From Bacteroidota bacterium (GTDB lineage Bacteria; Bacteroidota; Bacteroidia; M30B66): a stretch of DNA of 5,930 bases. The notes under the pieces were generated by a model, which saw only the letters and a list, made by a program, of their open reading frames with translations, was not told the DNA's origin and did no database searches. The stretch is from assembly GCA_020438185.1 (NCBI GenBank), contig JAGQVC010000121.1, positions 1 through 5,930 on the forward strand, in the 5' to 3' direction. The translations under genes were made by a program, and so were the position numbers. Of this stretch, positions 1 to 4,992 are shown one piece after another (the stretch's first letter is position 1; the number at the start of each line of letters is the position of its first letter).

Positions 1-135
1 CTAAATTTCGCAAAGAGTTTCCATGGTTTTTACACACGAATTGTCACTAAAATTGCGGCATTTACATTTCTTCAATACATGAATCATTTAAACAACAGAC
101 CACTCAATAGAACTAAAAATGCCCTATCTTTCTAA
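1..135 (+). CDS. IS982-family-like transposase, C-terminal 44 codons (5' partial)
   Basis: The + frame starting at base 1 is open for 44 codons and stops at TAA 133-135; the gene enters from outside the window. The peptide includes FAKSFHGFYTRIVTKIAAF and, a little later, LQYMNHLNNRPLNRTKNALS. From memory, the pattern (Y/F)AKSF.G...RI..KI.A.T.LQY.N..N.RP...IK.AL is the usual tail of Bacteroidota IS982-family DDE transposases, downstream of the catalytic core. The catalytic residues lie outside the window, so activity cannot be judged. The 3' end overlaps the tail-to-tail minus-strand gene by 23 bp, which fits an IS end inserted into that gene. Family assignment is by recall of the tail pattern; that it is a transposase is more certain than which family it belongs to. 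Confidence 0.72.
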   Translation, partial: LNFAKSFHGFYTRIVTKIAAFTFLQYMNHLNNRPLNRTKNALSF

Positions 136-802
136 CCGCACAACGGGTTTGATTAATTTCAACATTCTCAAGATGGCTGGCAATATCGGTAAAGTAAAGA
201 CACCTTATCATGGCCTGCCCAATTCGGGTGGTTGTCGTTACATTTTTCATTCTTTTAAATAATGGAAAAAATGGACGCATTATTTTATAGGAAATATTGT
301 AAAGACGTGTCCTGGATTGAATTCCTTTTTCAGGAATAATAATTCCTGGTCTGAACATATATGCAGCCTTGAAACCTAACTTAAGAATATAATTTTCAGT
401 TTTACCTTTTACCCGTGCCCACATAGTATTTCCCTTTTCTGTGCTATCTGTTCCGGTGCCCGAAACGTAGCAAAAAACCATATCCTTGTTTAAGGAATAC
501 ATTGTATCGGCCAGTATCCGGGTAACATCAAAGGTGAGTTCACTAAAAGTCGATTCGTTCATTCCAACCGAACTCACACCCATACAATGAAAACATGCTG
601 CAGGTTTTCCAAGTTCATTCTTAACGGAGTTAATTTGGGTAAAATCTTTTAAAATTACCTGTTTTACTTTTTTATCAGAAATATTAATCTTATTTCTCAC
701 CAAAATAATAATATCCGAAACTTCCGGCGAGTCAATGCATTCAAGCAGAACGCCCTTGCCAACCATTCCAGATGCCCCGGTAATTAGTACTTGCTTTCCC
801 AT
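113..802 (-). CDS. Atypical SDR / NAD(P)-binding epimerase-like protein with IS-derived C-terminal tail
   Basis: This 229-residue protein starts at ATG 802-800. Residues 4-17 form a Rossmann beta1-loop-alpha1 with TGASGMVGKG (8-17), the glycine-rich NAD(P)-binding motif of extended/atypical SDRs. Other family-like segments are ILVRN (33-37), LKDF (51-54), CMGVSSVGM (73-81), VSGTGTDSTEKG (113-124), MWARVKGKTE (127-136) and MFRPG (149-153). The usual catalytic YxxxK appears as W128-x-x-x-K132, so lysine is kept and tyrosine is not. No signal peptide or membrane span is evident, so it is probably a cytosolic oxidoreductase- or epimerase-like protein of unknown substrate. Homologues as I recall them end near LEN.DIN. 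Here LENVEINQ (211-218) is followed by 11 residues read from the adjoining IS end, with TAG at 115-113. Loss of function is not obvious because the fold looks complete. It is divergent from the LytTR gene. The start has no Shine-Dalgarno, only an A-rich leader. Confidence 0.85.
   Translation of the reverse strand: MGKQVLITGASGMVGKGVLLECIDSPEVSDIIILVRNKINISDKKVKQVILKDFTQINSVKNELGKPAACFHCMGVSSVGMNESTFSELTFDVTRILADTMYSLNKDMVFCYVSGTGTDSTEKGNTMWARVKGKTENYILKLGFKAAYMFRPGIIIPEKGIQSRTRLYNISYKIMRPFFPLFKRMKNVTTTTRIGQAMIRCLYFTDIASHLENVEINQTRCAVRKIGHF
133..148 (+). repeat. Putative right terminal inverted repeat of the IS
   Basis: This is the stretch from the transposase stop codon to the inferred element edge, TAACCGCACAACGGGT. 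It is itself an imperfect palindrome, with ACC and CG near one end pairing with CG and GGT near the other. The left-end partner is outside the window, so it cannot be confirmed as an inverted repeat here. Confidence 0.4.
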
Positions 803-842
803 TTTTGAAGATTTTGTTCCAGATAATGTAAATCTACAATCC

Positions 843-869
843 GAAACATAATTTGTTTGCGAATTTCAA
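843..869 (-). promoter_or_regulatory. Possible Bacteroidota-type promoter for the SDR gene
   Basis: On the minus strand TATGTTTC (850-843) resembles the Bacteroidota -7 element TAnnTTTG with one mismatch. A TTG lies 16 bases upstream (869-867), a slightly short spacing for a -33 element. Transcription would begin around 35 bases before ATG 802. In AT-rich DNA such matches arise by chance, so this is a weak call. Confidence 0.22.
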
Positions 870-924
870 TAAATATTTGGATTCATTCGGCTGATTTTTT
901 TGTAATTATTCGGAATGAAGTTAA

Positions 925-936
925 AGAAGGCCTTCT
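925..936. promoter_or_regulatory. 12-bp perfect palindrome in the divergent intergenic region
   Basis: AGAAGGCCTTCT is a perfect 12-bp palindrome with no spacer, about 120 bp from the SDR start and 90 bp from the LytTR start. Its position between divergent genes suits an operator for a dimeric regulator. It has no loop or following T-tract, so it is not a terminator. A TATCTTAG (957-964) downstream on the + strand is a poor promoter -7 match that might serve the regulator gene. Function is inferred only from symmetry and location. Confidence 0.3.
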
Positions 937-1025
937 GAGCTTCTACATGCAAGCGATATCTTAGCAGGTTTTGTTTGCCGACAAAGGACTTTTTAATACA
1001 TTGCCGACCTGAAACACCTGCCAGA

Positions 1026-1754
1026 ATGTTTGACGTATTTATTATTGATGATGATCCTGTTTCTCAAGCCACATTAGCCGATTTGCTTGAAGAAATCTCA
1101 GATTCATATCGCGTAACCGGGATTTTCGGTACAGTTTCGCAGGCGGTTCGGGCCTTGTCAAAAATGCCTCCCGATTTGGTTTTTCTGGATATGGAATTGC
1201 CCGATGGGAATGGTTTTGATGTACTGAAGTCCTTTCCTGAAATAGATTTTGAAGTAGTAATAACTACAGTTCATGATTCCTTTATGCTTGAAGCTATTAA
1301 GCATGCAGCGGTTGATTACCTTCTGAAACCGGTTGATAAAAATATGCTGCTCTCTGCTTTAAATCGTTTTGAGAAAAGAGCCGAAAAATCAACTCGCTCC
1401 GGTGGTCCAAATAGGTTTAGCGAAGCGAGAGAAGGGAAACTGGTTATTTCGAATCAACAGGGATTGGTCCTGGTTAATAAGGATGATATTATCAGGCTTG
1501 AATCAGAAGGTGCTTACACTAAGATATTTTTGAGTGATAAAATTTCGCATTTAACAAGCAAGAATCTGGGGCACTACGAAGAGCAGTTGAATAACAAGGC
1601 TTTTTTCAGAATTCACAACAAACATCTCATCAATCTTATTCACGTAAAAAACTATATCCGTGGCGAAGGTGGTCAGGTAATCATGTCTGATGAATCCTGT
1701 GTGGATGTTGCTCGCAGGAAAAAGGAAGAATTCCTTAGAATACTTGGGTTTTAG
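1026..1754 (+). CDS. LytTR-family response regulator (REC-LytTR), orphan in this window
   Basis: This 242-residue two-component regulator predicted to bind DNA starts at ATG 1026, giving the standard REC beginning MFDVFIIDDDP. The frame is open to a TTG at 975, but the extra 17 residues match nothing in REC domains. The receiver domain spans about 1-118: acidic pocket D8-D10, phosphoacceptor D55 in VFLDMELPDGNGFD, T80/T81 of the switch region, and K101 in LLKPVD. A hydrophilic linker (about 119-136) leads to a LytTR domain (about 138-240) with DIIRLESEGAYTKIF, FFRIHNKHLINL and a VDVARRKKEEF end. All key receiver residues are present, so it should be phosphorylatable. Unusually, no LytS-type histidine kinase gene sits beside it. 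The gene is divergent from the SDR gene and 214 bp upstream of the STAND gene, on the same strand. It probably acts in the cytoplasm on promoters carrying paired direct repeats; its targets are unknown. Confidence 0.93.
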   Translation: MFDVFIIDDDPVSQATLADLLEEISDSYRVTGIFGTVSQAVRALSKMPPDLVFLDMELPDGNGFDVLKSFPEIDFEVVITTVHDSFMLEAIKHAAVDYLLKPVDKNMLLSALNRFEKRAEKSTRSGGPNRFSEAREGKLVISNQQGLVLVNKDDIIRLESEGAYTKIFLSDKISHLTSKNLGHYEEQLNNKAFFRIHNKHLINLIHVKNYIRGEGGQVIMSDESCVDVARRKKEEFLRILGF

Positions 1755-1861
1755 GAAGATGTAGCTAACAAATTACTAATTGCCTGCTCAATAGTTTCAA
1801 TCTTTGAGGTCAAATTAGTTTTCGCCGAATATCAATTGAAGTCCTCCGATTGTAAAAAGTC

Positions 1862-1882
1862 ATTTACAAACGTGAGGTAAAT
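1862..1882. repeat. Short inverted repeat ATTTAC-N9-GTAAAT upstream of the STAND gene
   Basis: Arms 1862-1867 and 1877-1882 are perfect 6-bp complements around a 9-base spacer, ending 8 bp before the candidate -33 element. It could be an operator for the STAND operon. The weak A/T-rich arms and lack of a T-tract argue against a terminator for the upstream regulator gene. The remainder of the 1755-1968 gap shows no gene and no clear terminator hairpin. Confidence 0.25.
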
Positions 1883-1890
1883 ATTGCAGG

Positions 1891-1922
1891 TTTGCTCTAT
1901 CAATAAAACGAGGATAGTTTTT
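1891..1922 (+). promoter_or_regulatory. Candidate promoter of the STAND/outer-membrane operon
   Basis: TTTG at 1891-1894 is followed, after a 20-base spacer, by TAGTTTTT at 1915-1922, one mismatch from the Bacteroidota -7 consensus TAnnTTTG, with near-ideal -33 to -7 spacing. Transcription would start near 1929, leaving a leader of about 40 bases before ATG 1969. A second weaker -7-like site, TACTTTAG (1939-1946), lies closer to the start. This suggests the operon is transcribed independently of the LytTR gene. Confidence 0.38.
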
Positions 1923-1968
1923 TCTGAATGTTATTTCTTACTTTAGAAAAATATACCTCTGTTTATGA

Positions 1969-4900
1969 ATGAGAAACGTGTACGAAACTTCAATACATAG
2001 CGAAATAAGAATAGTCAATCCTTTTCCGGGATTGCGCTCGTTCCAGGCAAATGAAAGTCATTTGTTTTTTGGACGCGAGACTCACATTGGCGATGTATTG
2101 AAGAAACTGGACTCAGTACATTTTGTAGCAATTGTGGGCACCTCCGGTACCGGAAAATCCTCCCTGATCCGGGCCGGAGTACTCCCCGCATTTTCTAAAC
2201 AAAATAAGGAGAGTGGAAGAAAGATCTGGCATGTGGTTGCAATGACTCCCGGCAGCGATCCGATTGGAAATCTGGCAAGAGCGATAACCAGCTCCGACTT
2301 ATGTGAGAAGGTTGAGAATCCGAATGCCTATTGTCAAAGGCTGGAAATGCTTATGCGTGACAATCCTTTGGGACTTGTCCAGGCTATGCGGCCTGAAATT
2401 GCATCAGGCGAAAAGTTGCTGATTCTTGCTGACCAGTTTGAAGAAGTATTCCGCTTTGAGAAAGAATCGGAACAGAGCCGAAAAGCTGAATACGATGCTT
2501 TCGTGCAACTAATTATTGAAACAGTCAGGCAACGTGACGTGCCTGTTTATGTGATACTGACCCTGCGGTCGGATTTCCTTGGCGATTGTGTTAGTTTCGA
2601 AGGCTTGCCTGAGGCCATCAACGACGGACATTATTTGGTTCCAAGGATGAATATGAATGAGGTCAGGAGGGCAATAACCGGTCCTGTTGAGCTTGCAGGA
2701 GGAAAAATATCTCCAAGGCTGATTCAGTATATTCACCAGCATCTGGGCAACAATTCTGACCAACTCCCTATCCTTCAACATGCTCTGATGCGTGGCTGGG
2801 ATTACTGGACCAAACATGCAGTTGCCGGAGAACCTCTTGACCTTATTCATTTTGAATCCATTGGCGGACTGGAAAATGCGCTTTCAAGTCATGCGGATGA
2901 AGCATTTAATGAGTTATCGCCCGAAGGGCAATTACTTTGTGAGAAAATATTTAAATGCCTCACTACCCGCGAAGCAGACAACAGAGGTGTTAGACGCCCC
3001 TTGCCCTTAAGTAAATTATCGGCTATCACCGGCGAAAGCCGGGATGCTATACTTGAATGCCTGAAACCTTTCAGGGAAGAGGGACGGAGCTTCATTTTAC
3101 CTGGTTCTGATGTCAGCGTAAACGATGAAACAATTTTCGATATTTCGCACGAAAGTTTAATGCGTGGCTGGAAACGGCTAAGGGATTGGGTTGAAGAAGA
3201 AATGGAGTCGGCTGAAATGTTTTTAAGGATTTGCCGCGCATCCGAATTGCACTTAAAAGGTGCTCAGGCATTATGGAGGAATCCCGAACTGCAGCTTGCA
3301 TTGGATTGGGAAGTAAAACAGAAGCCGGATGTTGAATGGGCCTCTCTTTATCATTCTGATTTTAGTGGTGCAATGGAGTTTCTGCATCAAAGTCAGCAAG
3401 CCGATTTACGTGAAAAAAGACGAATAAAAAGCAGAAATATTCTCATTCGTTCTTTTGTAGCATTTTTTCTGGTTGTTGTTACGGCTCTCGCCGGATGGGC
3501 ACTGATGCAAACTGAACGAGCAAACGAAAATAATTTGCGTGCGCAGGAAAAAAGTAAAGAGGCAATAGAGCAAAAAGCACTCGCAGTTAAAGAGCGTGAA
3601 AAAGCAGAAAATGCTTCCAGTCAGGCTTATATTGCTAAAGAGTTGGCAGAACAGCAGGCATTATTTGCAGATTCTCAAAAGCAAATCGCCACACAGGAAA
3701 AAGCCAGAGCCGAATCAGCCGCATTACGTGCTTTGCTTCAACAACAACAGGCACTTGAGCAAAAGGGTATTGCCGACAGAAAAAGCATAGAGGCACTAAC
3801 TCAGAAATTAAAAGCAGATTCCGCTCGTGAAGAAGCCCTGAGGATGCGGATGATTTCAGCTGGCGCAAATCTGGCATACGAAGCCGGACAAATAACAGAG
3901 AATCCTGAATTATCTGCTTTGCTGGCTATTCAATCATTTAATATTGCTAAAAAATACGGTGGCGATGTGTATGACGCAACCTTGTACCAGTCTGCCGGAA
4001 AAGCAATAAATTCTTTACTTCCCGCCAAATCTTCAATAGTATTAAATAATCTTAAAGAATCGTCCGATATGCAGTGCGGAATGGATAAAGTTCTATTCCC
4101 TTGTAAGGATGGAGTTTGTCGCTCTTATTCATTAATTAATTTCAAATTAATAGCTGAAGAAAAAACAGAAATCAATCCTCAGACAATCAATACAGCTTAT
4201 ACTTCCTACGATGGCATTAAGTGGTTGTATGGTTTAAATTCAAATGAAATTGCTGTAAATAAAAATCTGGTATTAACAGGCCATGAAGGATTGGTAAGAG
4301 CGGTTTGCTTTTTACCTGCAAATGGAAGCTTTATTACCGGTGGCAGGGATAATAAGCTGATTTACTGGAAAGACTATAAATTCGTTCATGCTCAGGATTT
4401 GGCAGCGAAAATTAGAAGTATTACTAAAATAGCTTCAGGAAATACCATTTTTGCCGGTTGCGAGAATGGTATGGTTTACAAATACAATTTTAATAAAAAT
4501 TCACTTGAACTTTTTAGTACACGCGAAAATTCCAGAGCAGAATCTGTTGCTCAAAGTTCTGATGGGAAACTGGTTGCAGTTGGTTATTCCGATGGGGTAA
4601 CACGGGTTTATAATCAAAATGGTAAATTAATTCGTGAAATTGCCGGCACCGGAATAATCAATGATGTTATTTTGAATTTGTCTGAAGGAATTTTGGTGAC
4701 TTCATCTACAGCCCGACAAATAAATATTTACAGACTGGATAATCTGACCTCACTTCCGGTTAACATCAAAACCGAATCACAGATAAAAGGAATTTCAATT
4801 TATTCTGCAGGTCAGACACTAATGGTTTACGCGGCAGATGGCACCCTGAGCAGCTTTCCATTAAAGAATGAACAGATTATAAGTCAATTAAGCAAACTTG

Positions 4901-4992
4901 TGAAGCGCCAGTTAACCGAAGATGAATGGAATACCTTCGTTGGTAGCGATATACCTTTTGAAAAAGCCGGATTTCAAAAAAGCAATAAATGA
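1969..4992 (+). CDS. Membrane-anchored nSTAND1-type NTPase with coiled coil and WD40-like propeller
   Basis: This 1007-residue STAND P-loop NTPase carries the nSTAND1 signature NPFPGLRSF..ESHLFFGRE (17-37), Walker A GTSGTGKSS (57-65), Walker B LLILADQFEEVF (150-161), sensor-like TLRSDF (198-203), PILQHALMRGW (267-277) and a winged-helix-like ISHESLMRGWKRLRDWV (392-408). The only transmembrane helix is about 494-512 (uncharged from S495), preceded by basic REKRRIKSR. Residues 515-630 form an Ala/Gln/Glu/Lys-rich coiled coil. A helical stretch with ENPELSALLAIQSF and KKYGGDVYD (644-668) leads to a propeller (about 696-965). Its clearest WD40 blade is 771-803 (GHEGLVRAVCF, then GGRDNKLIYW); about six others are degenerate. 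The tail LTEDEWNTFVGSDIPFEKA resembles the LTxxEWxxYxG..PYxxT end of WD40-STAND proteins. Topology implies cytoplasmic NTPase and periplasmic propeller. No effector domain is fused to it. Relatives are often labelled 'high-affinity carbon uptake protein Hat/HatR', a name not supported here. ATG 1965 is out of frame and ends after 11 codons. Confidence 0.9.
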   Translation: MRNVYETSIHSEIRIVNPFPGLRSFQANESHLFFGRETHIGDVLKKLDSVHFVAIVGTSGTGKSSLIRAGVLPAFSKQNKESGRKIWHVVAMTPGSDPIGNLARAITSSDLCEKVENPNAYCQRLEMLMRDNPLGLVQAMRPEIASGEKLLILADQFEEVFRFEKESEQSRKAEYDAFVQLIIETVRQRDVPVYVILTLRSDFLGDCVSFEGLPEAINDGHYLVPRMNMNEVRRAITGPVELAGGKISPRLIQYIHQHLGNNSDQLPILQHALMRGWDYWTKHAVAGEPLDLIHFESIGGLENALSSHADEAFNELSPEGQLLCEKIFKCLTTREADNRGVRRPLPLSKLSAITGESRDAILECLKPFREEGRSFILPGSDVSVNDETIFDISHESLMRGWKRLRDWVEEEMESAEMFLRICRASELHLKGAQALWRNPELQLALDWEVKQKPDVEWASLYHSDFSGAMEFLHQSQQADLREKRRIKSRNILIRSFVAFFLVVVTALAGWALMQTERANENNLRAQEKSKEAIEQKALAVKEREKAENASSQAYIAKELAEQQALFADSQKQIATQEKARAESAALRALLQQQQALEQKGIADRKSIEALTQKLKADSAREEALRMRMISAGANLAYEAGQITENPELSALLAIQSFNIAKKYGGDVYDATLYQSAGKAINSLLPAKSSIVLNNLKESSDMQCGMDKVLFPCKDGVCRSYSLINFKLIAEEKTEINPQTINTAYTSYDGIKWLYGLNSNEIAVNKNLVLTGHEGLVRAVCFLPANGSFITGGRDNKLIYWKDYKFVHAQDLAAKIRSITKIASGNTIFAGCENGMVYKYNFNKNSLELFSTRENSRAESVAQSSDGKLVAVGYSDGVTRVYNQNGKLIREIAGTGIINDVILNLSEGILVTSSTARQINIYRLDNLTSLPVNIKTESQIKGISIYSAGQTLMVYAADGTLSSFPLKNEQIISQLSKLVKRQLTEDEWNTFVGSDIPFEKAGFQKSNK
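4989..4992 (+). other. ATGA stop-start overlap coupling the STAND and outer-membrane genes
   Basis: The TGA stop of the STAND gene (4990-4992) overlaps the ATG of the next gene (4989-4991). The upstream bases are A-rich with no Shine-Dalgarno. This arrangement usually means translational coupling by re-initiation, so the two proteins are probably made together and may work together. Confidence 0.85.

Larger units (their letters stand above)
1..148 (+). mobile_element. Right end of an insertion sequence (IS982-like), left part outside window
   Basis: The element is defined by the transposase tail and its short 3' flank. The right boundary is placed at base 148, after ...CAACGGGT. Read inward on the minus strand, the element would begin ACCCGTTG, and IS982-family ends are generally reported to begin with AC. 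Immediately beyond 148 the minus-strand SDR gene resumes with codons for LENVEINQ, which resemble the usual C-terminal end of that family. The boundary therefore rests on two independent cues: transposase tail on one side and gene tail on the other. The target-site duplication should begin at 149 and be repeated at the unseen left end. Confidence 0.6.

Noticed and set aside
1..87. A 28-codon minus-strand frame (ATG at 87, TAG at 3-1).
   Set aside because: It lies entirely opposite the recognisable transposase C-terminus, has no family resemblance, and is preceded by an in-frame stop.
975..1025. N-terminal extension of the LytTR regulator from TTG 975.
   Set aside because: The extra 17 residues are unlike any REC domain, whereas ATG 1026 gives the canonical receiver start MFDVFIIDDDP.
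1800..1815. TTTGA-GG-TCAAA as a terminator after the LytTR gene.
   Set aside because: The 2-base loop is too tight, the arms are only 5 bp and A/T-rich, and no T-tract follows.
2509..2850. A 113-codon minus-strand open frame inside the STAND gene, with smaller ones at 2889-3095, 3113-3301 and 3635-3877.
   Set aside because: They oppose the well-supported NTPase and coiled-coil coding sequence and show no recognisable domain or initiation signal.
3596..3790. A 64-codon + frame within the coiled-coil region (and another at 2792-3010).
   Set aside because: It is an alternate-frame shadow of the repetitive Ala/Gln/Lys coding sequence; the low-complexity codons keep other frames open by chance.
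3510..3870. Tandem DNA repeat in the coiled-coil coding region.
   Set aside because: The repetition is at the amino-acid level (Ala/Gln/Glu/Lys periodicity) with diverged codons; no exact DNA repeat unit was found.
1969..4992. Annotation as a carbon-uptake protein (Hat/HatR) or as a known Avs-type antiphage protein.
   Set aside because: The carbon-uptake name is a propagated label without sequence support, and the architecture has no N-terminal effector and has a membrane helix, unlike Avs proteins.
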